Positions 26,145-33,820 of a stretch of DNA of 64,000 bases are shown piece by piece. How positions within the stretch are numbered: position 1 is the first letter of the stretch; every line of letters begins with the position of its first letter. The stretch spans positions 1 to 64,000 of the forward strand of contig JAPPGP010000119.1 in the NCBI GenBank assembly GCA_028821395.1, written 5' to 3'. The notes below the pieces were generated by a model that saw only the letters and a list, made by a program, of their open reading frames with translations, did not search any database and was not told where the DNA came from. A program made the translations under genes and the position numbers. This DNA comes from Defluviicoccus sp. Its GTDB lineage: Bacteria > Pseudomonadota > Alphaproteobacteria > MPNO01.

Positions 26145-27015
26145 TGAGATCGGCGAGCGGCTGCGCGCCTTCCGCCTCGGCTCGGGGCTGAGCGCGGACG
26201 AGATCGCCGCCCGCATCGGCATCTCGCGCACCGCGCTCTACCGCTTCGAGAAGGGCCGGGTGGCGAAGATCGACGCGCTGGAAAAGCTTGCCGAGCTGCT
26301 GGAGGTGTCGCTGCCGACCCTGCTCGGCGTCGGCGTCGAATATGTCGGCTCGGCGGTCAGCTTCTTCGAGCGGCTGCGCCAGATCGAGGCGGCGGCGGAG
26401 CACATCGTCGTGCTGGCCGGCCCGGTCTCGTTCCTGCTGTCGAGCGACGACTTCGTCGACACGCTGGAAGACGTGCTGGGCGAGAGCATCCCGGACGGCG
26501 GCGAGGGGCGCGCCCGCGGCCTCGACCAGCTGGGCGAGCTGATGTCCGTGCTGCGCCAGCGCAAGGAGACCTACCGCGAGCGCCGCCCGGGCGTGCTCAA
26601 CCTGATCTCCGAGGCGGAGATGGGGCGGTTCCTGAGGAACGGCCTGGTCGGCCGGCTCGACCTGGCATCCGCCGTGCGCGACGAGCGGCTCGCGCTCGCG
26701 CGCCGCGAGGCACTGCACCTGGTGCGGCTGATGGAGGACGAGCCGATCGGCGTCCAGATCGGCCTCGTCCCCTCGACCCTGCCGCCCACCAGCTTCCAGA
26801 TCTTCCGCCAGCCAGACCGCAGGGTGCTGACGCTGAGCCCGTTCAGACTCGGCGAGCAGCCCAATATCCACGCCGGGGTGGCGATGATCACCTCGGCGCC
26901 CGAGGCGCTGGCGCTGCACGAGAAGACGGCGGAAGATCTGTGGCGCCGCGCCCGCAAGGGCCCCCGGGCGGCCGCCGCCATGCGCGACCTGATCGCCCGC
27001 CACGCCCCGGGCTGA
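26128..27015 (+). CDS. XRE-family transcriptional regulator with C-terminal effector domain
   Basis: 295 residues. An N-terminal helix-turn-helix ('LRAFRLGSGLSADEIAARIGISRTALYRFEKGRVAKIDALEKLAELL') is followed by about 220 residues without a motif I can name. That C-terminal part is presumably a ligand or effector domain. It overlaps the molybdenum hydroxylase gene by 17 bases, so it probably regulates this operon in response to the substrate. No cognate operator can be assigned. Confidence 0.85.
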   Translation: MTIRFDEIGERLRAFRLGSGLSADEIAARIGISRTALYRFEKGRVAKIDALEKLAELLEVSLPTLLGVGVEYVGSAVSFFERLRQIEAAAEHIVVLAGPVSFLLSSDDFVDTLEDVLGESIPDGGEGRARGLDQLGELMSVLRQRKETYRERRPGVLNLISEAEMGRFLRNGLVGRLDLASAVRDERLALARREALHLVRLMEDEPIGVQIGLVPSTLPPTSFQIFRQPDRRVLTLSPFRLGEQPNIHAGVAMITSAPEALALHEKTAEDLWRRARKGPRAAAAMRDLIARHAPG

Positions 27016-27031
27016 GGCGGGGCGCGACTCT

Positions 27032-28345
27032 TCAAAAGCTGTAGACGAGGCTCCCGCCGATATAGCTGTCGCGCCGCGTGTCGTGGATCGGGTCGTCGGG
27101 GTCGACGGCGAGAAAGACGGTGCCGTCGACCTTGGCGTCCCAGCTGTCCGAGAGGTTGCGCTTGATCTCGAAGCCGAGCGCGTAGGTTTCGTAATCGGCA
27201 TCGGCGATCAGGCTGGCCACGAGCTGGGTGCCCTCGACGTCGTTGAGGGCGAGTCGGCCGGCGACGAAGATCTCGTTCTGGAACTGGTCGGGCGAGCGGC
27301 GCTCGCGCTCGTCGTAGCTCCACTCGGCGAGCACGCTGATATCGGCGTTCGACTCGAACACCCCGCCGAAGGTGTATTCGAAGCCGGCGACAAAGGCCCG
27401 GTAGTCGCGTTTTCTGCCCGACAGGTCGGCCGGAGGATCGGGCAGGGCGGGAGCGCCCTCGCGATGGATGGCCTCCAGCTTCAGCAGCCACGACTCCAGG
27501 GTGAGCTGGGCGTCGAGCCCGTATTGGCGGATCTGCGCGTAGTGCGGCACCAGGCGGTGCGGCACCGGCACGAAGCCGCCCATCCCGTCGGGCGCGACCC
27601 GGAAGGACGGGCGGAGGGACGGCTCGCGGGCGGTGCCGTCGAACAGGCTGAGCCCGAGATCGAGCGGCCCGAAGCTCCGGCTGAAGCGCGCGGCGAGGTC
27701 GATATGCCATTCCTCGGCCGCGCTCTCATAGGTCGCCCGGCGCTCGTCCACCGGAAGTCCGCCGCGCAGCCGGCCGCCGCGACCGGGCAGCGTGCGCTCG
27801 CGGTGCAGCGGCAGCACGAAGAACTCCAGCGTCCCCCACTCCGCCGTCCAGGTCAGATGGGCCATGAGCTGGCCCAGCGCGATCTCCTCGTTCGGGTGCT
27901 CGACCAGATCGGCCTGGTTGACGATGTTGACCAGATGGTGGAATTCGGTCACCCCCCAGAACACCCGGTCGAAGCCGAGCCGTGTCTCCCACTCGCCGTC
28001 GCCGAGCTCGCCGAAGGCCAGCAGATAGGCCTCGCGCAGGTCGGCGTGGGTGCGGTAGGCATCGGCGCTGTCGTAGCGGTAGAACGGCGTCAGGATGAAG
28101 CTCGCCCCGTTCTCGTGGTCGAGATGCAGCGTCGACTGCACCGTGTAGCCGAGCGTCGCGTCCCGCTGGCCGGGATGCGCGGCTTCCTCCGGGAACCAGC
28201 GTCCCTCGAGCGCAAGCCGTCCGGAGAGCGACATGGCGAGCCCGCCGGTATCGGCGGCGGCGGCGGCGGCGAGGACCGCGCAGGCGACGGCGATGGCCGC
28301 GGCGGCGGCGGTGCTGCTGCGGCGGGACCAGCGCGTCAGCGGCAT
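27032..28345 (-). CDS. Outer-membrane beta-barrel protein of unknown function
   Basis: 437 residues with a signal peptide ending near 'AVLAAAAAADTGG'. Alternating strands follow ('GYTVQSTLHLDHENGASFILTPFYRYDSADAYRTHADLREAYLL'), with a C-terminal 'SYIGGSLVYSF' ending in Phe, as in barrels inserted by BamA. The repeated 'DVRVFWGV'-like segment ('LGFDRVFWGVTEFHHLVNIVNQ') resembles DUF1302-like porin relatives. It is convergent with the XRE regulator. The likely role is a substrate channel, but no ligand is visible. Confidence 0.75.
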   Translation of the reverse strand: MPLTRWSRRSSTAAAAAIAVACAVLAAAAAADTGGLAMSLSGRLALEGRWFPEEAAHPGQRDATLGYTVQSTLHLDHENGASFILTPFYRYDSADAYRTHADLREAYLLAFGELGDGEWETRLGFDRVFWGVTEFHHLVNIVNQADLVEHPNEEIALGQLMAHLTWTAEWGTLEFFVLPLHRERTLPGRGGRLRGGLPVDERRATYESAAEEWHIDLAARFSRSFGPLDLGLSLFDGTAREPSLRPSFRVAPDGMGGFVPVPHRLVPHYAQIRQYGLDAQLTLESWLLKLEAIHREGAPALPDPPADLSGRKRDYRAFVAGFEYTFGGVFESNADISVLAEWSYDERERRSPDQFQNEIFVAGRLALNDVEGTQLVASLIADADYETYALGFEIKRNLSDSWDAKVDGTVFLAVDPDDPIHDTRRDSYIGGSLVYSF

Positions 28346-28511
28346 GAACTGCCCATCGGGTCAGGAGTTCCGTGCGTCTACAACGGCGGAATCATACCCG
28401 CCTTCGCCGTCCTTGGCACTCGGGTTCGGCCTGCCGGAAATTTGTGCCGGGCGGATGCCGGAAAGTCCGATCCTGTACGGGCTTTCGGGTACTCCCGGCG
28501 TGGAGTCCCGG

Positions 28512-29003
28512 CTACTCCGACCGGGGGACCCTCGTCCAGGCGCCGCCGCTCCAGCGCAGGAGAAATGAGGATTTCCGGTAATCCCTGAACTCGATGGCCT
28601 CGCGGTCCAGCCCGATCTCCTCCGGTCTCCCCGCGCCGCAATCCGGGTCTTCCCCCGCGGCGCAGGACGCGGAACGGGTGCCGCGCGGGATCGTCCTGAT
28701 CCCGTAGCTGGCGAGCGCCCCGATCCCGCCCAGCTCGAAGATGGTGGACAGCCGGGTCCCGCCTTCGAGGCAGGCCACCAGCGCCAGGGCGCCCGTCTTT
28801 TCCAGGAAGAACGCCTTGTCGAGGTTGCCGTCGCCATCGAAATCGCCGACCGCGATCAGGCCTCTCGACCCCGGGACGGCGCCGGGGACGCGCTCCTTCA
28901 CGCGATGGGCGGCAACCCCGTCGCACGCCCGCAGGCCCGGCGGTCCCGCGACCCAGACACCGAGTGCGAGCGACAACGCGAGCGCGGCCTTGCTGACTCT
29001 CAT
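28512..29003 (-). CDS. Small secreted protein with one FG-GAP/VCBS-like motif
   Basis: 163 residues with a signal peptide (MRVSKAALALSLALGVWVAG). The motif 'AVGDFDGDGNLDKAFFL' is a calcium-binding-type FG-GAP/EF-hand-like repeat. Four Cys residues in the mature protein could form disulfides. It is 166 bases upstream of the outer-membrane protein gene on the same strand and may share its transcript. Function is not recognisable. Confidence 0.65.
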   Translation of the reverse strand: MRVSKAALALSLALGVWVAGPPGLRACDGVAAHRVKERVPGAVPGSRGLIAVGDFDGDGNLDKAFFLEKTGALALVACLEGGTRLSTIFELGGIGALASYGIRTIPRGTRSASCAAGEDPDCGAGRPEEIGLDREAIEFRDYRKSSFLLRWSGGAWTRVPRSE

Positions 29004-29177
29004 GGCGGATGCGTCTCCTGGTTCGCGGCTTCCCGGCGACCGGTGCCGGCAGGCAAGGCCCGCCCACTCTGGATGGTTATACTACTTCAGGTAGAAGCGC
29101 CACCGGCTCGCCGTCTTGCGGCGCGGCGGGACCCTTCCTATTGCCATGCCAACGGGGTACGGGTATCGGGTGCCGCA

Positions 29178-30119
29178 ATGATACTGGTGACCGGAGGGGC
29201 CGGTTTCGTCGGCTCCAACCTGATCGCGGGGCTGGAAGCGCGGGGGCATCGCGGGATCGCCGTCTGCGACCGGCTGGGCGCGGGCGCGAGGTGGCGGAAC
29301 CTCGCCCGGCGCGCCGTCGGCACCGTGTTCCCGCCGGAGCGGCTGAACGGTTTCCTCGACGAGGCCGGCGGCGCCGTCGAGGCGGTGTACCATATCGGGC
29401 TCCACGAGGGCGGTTGGGATGTCGACCGCATGCTGGAAGCCAACTACCACGCGGCGGCCGCGCTGTGGGCGTGGTGCGCCGCGAACGGGGTGCGCTTCTT
29501 CTGGGCCTCGACCGCGGAGACCTATGGCGACGGCAGCGCCGGGTTCGACGACGATATCCACGAGGCCGCGCTCGCCCGGCTGGTGCCGTCGACCGCGCGG
29601 GGCTGGGCCAAGCATTTGTTCGACCGCGCGGTGGCGCGCACCATAGCCGCCGGCTCGCCGCGCCCGCCGCAATGGGCCGGGCTCAAGCTGTTCGACGTTT
29701 ACGGGCCGAACGAGTACCACAAGGACGAGCCGTCCCTGCCGCTGATGCTGTGGCGCGGCACGGCCCCGCCCGGGCTCGATCCCGGGACGCGGCGCGACCT
29801 GGTGTGGATCGGGGATTGCCTCGCCGTGATGCTGTGGCTGCTCGACAACGAGGAGGTCAGCGGTTTGTTCAATGTCGGGACCGGACAGAGCCGGCGCATC
29901 GACGAGATCGCGGCCGCCGTGGGCGCGGCCGCGTGCCGCGAGGTCGAGCTTCCGGCGGGCGCGACGCCGGAAACGCCCTGCGCGCGGTATCGCCATTCAA
30001 CCGAGGCCCGGATGCGGCGGTTGCGGAGCGCCGGGTACGACGGAGCTTTCCTGACGATCGAGGACGGCATCGCACACTATGTCGGAGAGTTTCTCTCCCG
30101 CGGCGAAGCCCACCTGTAG
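29178..30119 (+). CDS. NAD-dependent epimerase/dehydratase, ADP-heptose 6-epimerase (HldD)-like
   Basis: 313 residues from the ATG at 29178, where the Rossmann motif 'MILVTGGAGFVGSNL' begins; upstream residues of the longer ORF do not fit. Downstream motifs 'WASTAETYGD' and 'LKLFDVYGPNEYHKDE' resemble HldD. The catalytic Lys of HldD ('GHKG') is kept as Lys182, and the YxxxK Lys as Lys145. The partner Tyr (YGYSK in E. coli) is Arg141 here (RGWAK). It is therefore either a divergent epimerase or a different short-chain dehydrogenase activity. It sits 6 bases before lgt. Confidence 0.75.
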   Translation: MILVTGGAGFVGSNLIAGLEARGHRGIAVCDRLGAGARWRNLARRAVGTVFPPERLNGFLDEAGGAVEAVYHIGLHEGGWDVDRMLEANYHAAAALWAWCAANGVRFFWASTAETYGDGSAGFDDDIHEAALARLVPSTARGWAKHLFDRAVARTIAAGSPRPPQWAGLKLFDVYGPNEYHKDEPSLPLMLWRGTAPPGLDPGTRRDLVWIGDCLAVMLWLLDNEEVSGLFNVGTGQSRRIDEIAAAVGAAACREVELPAGATPETPCARYRHSTEARMRRLRSAGYDGAFLTIEDGIAHYVGEFLSRGEAHL

Positions 30120-30125
30120 GCCGGG

Positions 30126-30920
30126 GTGACGGTGTTCGCGATCGCCTTTCCCGCCATCGACCCGGTCGCCGTCGAGGTCGGACCGCTGGCGATCCGCTGG
30201 TACGCGCTCGCCTATGTGGCGGGGATCCTCATCGGCTGGCGCTACATGGTCGTCCTCGCGCGGCGATCGCCGGCCGGGGTCGCGCCGCGCGATGTCGATG
30301 ACTTCGTGCTGTGGGCGACGCTCGGCATCGTGCTCGGCGGGCGCCTCGGCTACGTGCTGTTCTACCGGCCCGGCGGCTATCTGGCGGATCCGCTCTCCGC
30401 CTTCGCCCTCTGGGAGGGCGGGATGTCGTTCCACGGCGGTCTGTGCGGCGTGGTGCTCGCCGCCGTCGTCTTCGCCTGGCGCCGGGGCATTCCCTGGCTC
30501 GCGCTCGGCGACCTGGTAGGTGCCGCGGCGCCGATCGGCCTGTTCTTCGGCCGGCTCGCCAATTTCGTCAACGGCGAGCTCTACGGACGGCCGACGACGG
30601 CGCCCTGGGGCATGGTGTTCCCCGGAGCCGGGGCGGCGCCGCGCCATCCGAGCCAGCTCTACGAGGCGGCGCTCGAGGGGCTGGTGCTGTTCGCGGTCTG
30701 CGCCGCCGTCGTCTTCCTGCTGCGCGGGCTGGAACGGGCGGGCCTGGTGGGCGGGGTGTTCCTCGCCGGCTACGCCGTCGCCCGCATGGCGGCCGAGCTG
30801 TTCCGCCAGCCCGACGCCCATCTCGGCTTCCTGATCGGCGGGGCGACGATGGGCCAGCTGCTTTCCATCCCCGTACTTGTCTGCGGGCTTTGGCTGGTCT
30901 TCCGGGCGCGGGCGCGATGA
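30126..30920 (+). CDS. lgt: Prolipoprotein diacylglyceryl transferase
   Basis: 264 residues with about seven membrane segments. Lgt signatures are 'LAIRWYALAYVAGIL', 'WEGGMSFHGGL', 'FFGRLANFVNGELYGRPT' and 'RHPSQLYEAALEG'. It transfers diacylglycerol from phosphatidylglycerol to the lipobox Cys in the inner membrane. A lipoprotein gene lies 1.9 kb downstream. Its stop overlaps the midA start (ATGA). Confidence 0.96.
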   Translation: MTVFAIAFPAIDPVAVEVGPLAIRWYALAYVAGILIGWRYMVVLARRSPAGVAPRDVDDFVLWATLGIVLGGRLGYVLFYRPGGYLADPLSAFALWEGGMSFHGGLCGVVLAAVVFAWRRGIPWLALGDLVGAAAPIGLFFGRLANFVNGELYGRPTTAPWGMVFPGAGAAPRHPSQLYEAALEGLVLFAVCAAVVFLLRGLERAGLVGGVFLAGYAVARMAAELFRQPDAHLGFLIGGATMGQLLSIPVLVCGLWLVFRARAR

Positions 30921-31990
30921 CCCCGCTCGGCCTTCGCCTGCGCGACAGGATCGCGCGAAGCGGGCCGCTTCCCGTCGCCGAGTTCATGGCCGCGGCGAAC
31001 GGCGATCCCGAGCACGGCTATTACGCCTGCCGCGATCCCCTCGGCAGCGCGGGCGATTTTATGACCGCGCCGGAGATCAGCCAGGCGTTCGGCGAGCTGA
31101 TCGGCGCCTGGTGCGCCGTCGCCTGGCGGGGCATGGGCGCGCCCAAGCGGGTGCTGCTGGTCGAGCTCGGCCCCGGGCGGGGCACGCTGATGGCCGATCT
31201 GCTGCGCGCCACGCGGCGCGTCGCGGGGTTCCGCGAGGCGCTCGACATCCGCCTGGTCGAAACCAGCCCGGCGCTTGCGCGGCTCCAGAGGGACGCTCTC
31301 GGCGGTGCCGCGGCGGCCTGGCATCGCAGCCTGTCGGAGCTGCCGGACGGTCCGCTGCTGCTCGTCGCCAACGAGTTTTTCGACGCCCTTCCGATCGAGC
31401 AATACGTCGCACGGCGGGACGGCTGGCACCGCCGCGCCGTCACCGCGGACGCCGACGGGTTTCGCTTCGTGGACGGGCCCCGCATCGGCGATCCGCCGAC
31501 CTGCGGTCAGGCGGCGGACGGCGAGATCCGCGAGACCAGCCCGCAATCCATCGCCATCGTGGGCGAGATCGCCGGACGGCTCGCCGCCGGGCGCGGGGCC
31601 GCGCTGATCGTCGACTACGGGTATGCCTCTCCCGCGACCGGGGAGACGCTGCAGGCGGTGGCGCGGCATCGCTACGCCGACCCGCTGGCCGCGCCCGGCG
31701 AGGCCGATTTGAGCGCGCATGTCGATTTCACGGCTCTGGCCCGGGCGGCACGGGCGGCGGGGGCGCGCTGCCACGGGCCGGTGCCGCAGGGCGAATTCTT
31801 GGATCGTCTCGGCATCGGCGTGCGGATGGGCCGGCTGATCGCAGCGGCGGCACCGGGTCAGCGGGAGGCGATCCGGACGGCCTGCCGGCGGCTCACCGAC
31901 GAGCGGGCGATGGGCCGGCTGTTCAAGGCGCTCGCCCTGACCGATCCCCGCTCTCCGGTGCCGGCCGGCTTCGAGGGGGTCGAGCAATGA
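30917..31990 (+). CDS. midA: MidA/NDUFAF7-family SAM-dependent methyltransferase
   Basis: 357 residues from the ATG overlapping the lgt stop. Conserved segments are 'PVAEFMAAANGDPEHGYY', 'GDFMTAPEISQAFGELIG', the SAM motif 'VLLVELGPGRGTLMADLLRA' and 'LLVANEFFDALPIEQYV'. The mitochondrial homologue methylates an Arg of complex I subunit NDUFS2. In bacteria the role is presumed similar but unproven. It is in an overlapping chain lgt-midA-pgeF, a common alphaproteobacterial order. Confidence 0.93.
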   Translation: MTPLGLRLRDRIARSGPLPVAEFMAAANGDPEHGYYACRDPLGSAGDFMTAPEISQAFGELIGAWCAVAWRGMGAPKRVLLVELGPGRGTLMADLLRATRRVAGFREALDIRLVETSPALARLQRDALGGAAAAWHRSLSELPDGPLLLVANEFFDALPIEQYVARRDGWHRRAVTADADGFRFVDGPRIGDPPTCGQAADGEIRETSPQSIAIVGEIAGRLAAGRGAALIVDYGYASPATGETLQAVARHRYADPLAAPGEADLSAHVDFTALARAARAAGARCHGPVPQGEFLDRLGIGVRMGRLIAAAAPGQREAIRTACRRLTDERAMGRLFKALALTDPRSPVPAGFEGVEQ

Positions 31991-32760
31991 CGGCGCCGTT
32001 CGCGAAAGGGGAGGCGCTCGCCGGCCTCGACGGTATCCGGCACGGCTTCTTCGGCCGCTCAGGCGGCGTGTCGGACGGGGTATACGCGTCGCTCAATTGC
32101 GGCCCGGGCTCGGCTGACGACCCCGAAGCGGTGGCCGAGAACCGCGCCCGGGCAACGGCGGCGCTCGGGCTGCCTGCCGATGCGCTCTACACCGCGCGCC
32201 AGGTGCACGGGATCGAGGCGATCGTCCTCGACGCTCCCGGCGCCGCGCGCCGCACCGGGGATGCGCTGGTCACCGCGACGCCGGGGGTGGCGCTCGGAAT
32301 CCTCACCGCGGACTGTGCACCGGTGCTGCTCGCCGATCCGGAGGCCCGTATCGTTGGCGCCGCGCATGCCGGCTGGCGCGGCGCGCTCGCAGGCGTGCTT
32401 GCCGCGGCGGTCGCGGCGATGGAGGCCGAGGGGGCCGCGCGCGGCCGCATCCTGGCCGCCGTCGGCCCCTGCATCGGACAGCCCTCCTACGAGGTCGGGC
32501 CGGAGTTCCGCGCGCGATTCGAAGCCGAAGACCCGGCCAACGCGCGCTGGTTTGCCGAACCGCGGCCCGGCGGGCGCCCGCATTTCGACCTCGAAGGCTA
32601 TGTCGCGTCGCGTCTCGAAGCGCTCGGGATCGCCGGCGTCAGCGCCACCGGCATCGACACCTGCGCCGAGGAGGAAAGCTGTTTCAGCCGTCGCCGCGCC
32701 CATCTGCGCGGGGAAGAGGGCTATGGGCGGGCGCTGTCCGCGATCGCCCTGGCGGAGTGA
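31987..32760 (+). CDS. pgeF: Polyphenol oxidase/laccase-domain family protein PgeF
   Basis: 257 residues from the ATG overlapping the midA stop. Family motifs are 'HGFFGRSGGVSDGVYASLN', 'ALYTARQVHG', 'ILTADCAPVLL', 'GAAHAGWRGALAGVL' and 'GPCIGQPSYEVG', containing the zinc-binding Cys and His residues. PgeF removes mis-incorporated L-Ser from peptidoglycan precursors in E. coli. Purine nucleoside hydrolysis has also been shown for the family. Confidence 0.92.
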   Translation: MTAPFAKGEALAGLDGIRHGFFGRSGGVSDGVYASLNCGPGSADDPEAVAENRARATAALGLPADALYTARQVHGIEAIVLDAPGAARRTGDALVTATPGVALGILTADCAPVLLADPEARIVGAAHAGWRGALAGVLAAAVAAMEAEGAARGRILAAVGPCIGQPSYEVGPEFRARFEAEDPANARWFAEPRPGGRPHFDLEGYVASRLEALGIAGVSATGIDTCAEEESCFSRRRAHLRGEEGYGRALSAIALAE

Positions 32761-32766
32761 CGACCG

Positions 32767-32832
32767 GTGCCGCATCTGATCGTCTTCGTGCTGGTCTGCC
32801 TGCTCGGCCTGCTCGCGACATGCGTCCTGTGA
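32767..32832 (+). CDS. Very short hydrophobic ORF (21 residues)
   Basis: GTG at 32767 to TGA at 32832 encodes a peptide that is almost entirely hydrophobic (MPHLIVFVLVCLLGLLATCVL), enough for one membrane span. It lies between pgeF and the lipoprotein gene and overlaps the latter's start by 13 bases in another frame. It has no clear ribosome site. It may be translated to couple pgeF with the lipoprotein gene, or may be chance. Confidence 0.3.
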   Translation: MPHLIVFVLVCLLGLLATCVL

Positions 32833-33713
32833 CGCGGGGCGCCGCCCTCGCGCTTGCACTCGCCGTCCTTGCCGCCTGCCAGCCGCTGCCGCGGCCCTTC
32901 GCCCCGACCGACCGGGGTGGAGCCGCGACCGCCGTCCCGGGCCTGGACGCCTGGGGCGTCGCGCTCCGCCCGGTCTCCGGCATGGCGCCGGGGCCAGCCG
33001 CCGTCTTCACCGCATCGGTGGTTGCGGCGCTCCGCCGACGCGGCGTGCCGGCCGCGGTATCCGGCGCCACCCTGCGCAGCGCGCTGGTCTACGGCGCGGC
33101 CGAGACGCGACCGCTCGACGGCGAACGCCTCGGGATCGCCATCGCCTGGACGGCGTTCGGCCGCGAGGGGCGCGGGCTCGGCCTCCATCGGGTCGCCGCC
33201 GAAGCGCCGCGGCGCGACTGGGAGAGCGCCGCCGCGCCGTTGCTGGAGCGGCTCGCCGCGCAGTCGGCGGACGGGATCGTCGCCCTGCTGCGTCCCGCCG
33301 CGCCGGTTCCACACCGGCCCGGCTCCGCGATCCGGGTGGGCTCCGTCGCCGCGCCCCCCGGCCTCGAGGGTGAGATCCTGCGGCGCGCGATGGTCGATGC
33401 GCTGCGCGCGGCCCGCATCGGCATCTCCCCGAGCGACGAGCCTAGCCACCGCCTTGCCGCGACGGTGTCGCTCGGCCCCGTCTGGCGCGGGCAGCGCCGT
33501 CTCAGGGTCGAGTGGCGGCTCGACGATGCCGCCGGCGGGCGGATCGGCGCGATGGTTCAGGAGAACGACGTGGCCGAGGGGACGCTTGCCGCGGACTGGC
33601 CGGCCTTGGCGCGGCTGATCGCCCGGGCGGCGGTCGACGAGCTCGGCGGGCTGCTGGCGCGGACGGGCGGGAGCGCGGCGGCGCCGGTTGACGGGCCTGC
33701 CCGGCGACCCTAG
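32820..33713 (+). CDS. Putative outer-membrane lipoprotein
   Basis: 297 residues from the ATG at 32820. The longer GTG start at 32757 would put 21 residues before a good lipoprotein signal. The sequence MRPVTRGAALALALAVLAACQPLPRPFAP has a clean LAAC lipobox. The mature part has no motif I recognise. It looks like a periplasmic-facing alphaproteobacterial lipoprotein found after pgeF. It ends 107 bases before ffh. Confidence 0.8.
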   Translation: MRPVTRGAALALALAVLAACQPLPRPFAPTDRGGAATAVPGLDAWGVALRPVSGMAPGPAAVFTASVVAALRRRGVPAAVSGATLRSALVYGAAETRPLDGERLGIAIAWTAFGREGRGLGLHRVAAEAPRRDWESAAAPLLERLAAQSADGIVALLRPAAPVPHRPGSAIRVGSVAAPPGLEGEILRRAMVDALRAARIGISPSDEPSHRLAATVSLGPVWRGQRRLRVEWRLDDAAGGRIGAMVQENDVAEGTLAADWPALARLIARAAVDELGGLLARTGGSAAAPVDGPARRP

Positions 33714-33820
33714 ATTGCGCGCTCCCGGCGTCAGGGAGACGAGCAAGCGCCCCAGGGTGTCCGCCAGTCCGCGCGATGCGCGCACTGGCGCGTAACGCGT
33801 TGGAGGCGAGGGACCGTGCG

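Noticed and set aside
23772-26231. 819-residue ORF on the minus strand opposite the molybdenum hydroxylase
   Set aside because: It is an Arg/Gly/Asp-rich shadow frame produced by high GC at third positions. The plus strand encodes a clear CoxL/XdhB protein.
32757-32819. GTG at 32757 as the lipoprotein start, overlapping the pgeF stop
   Set aside because: It would bury the LAAC lipobox signal behind 21 extra residues. The ATG at 32820 gives a normal lipoprotein signal peptide.
33722-33738. CTCCC/GGGAG hairpin before ffh as a terminator
   Set aside because: A 5-bp stem without a T-run is weak and expected by chance in this GC-rich DNA.
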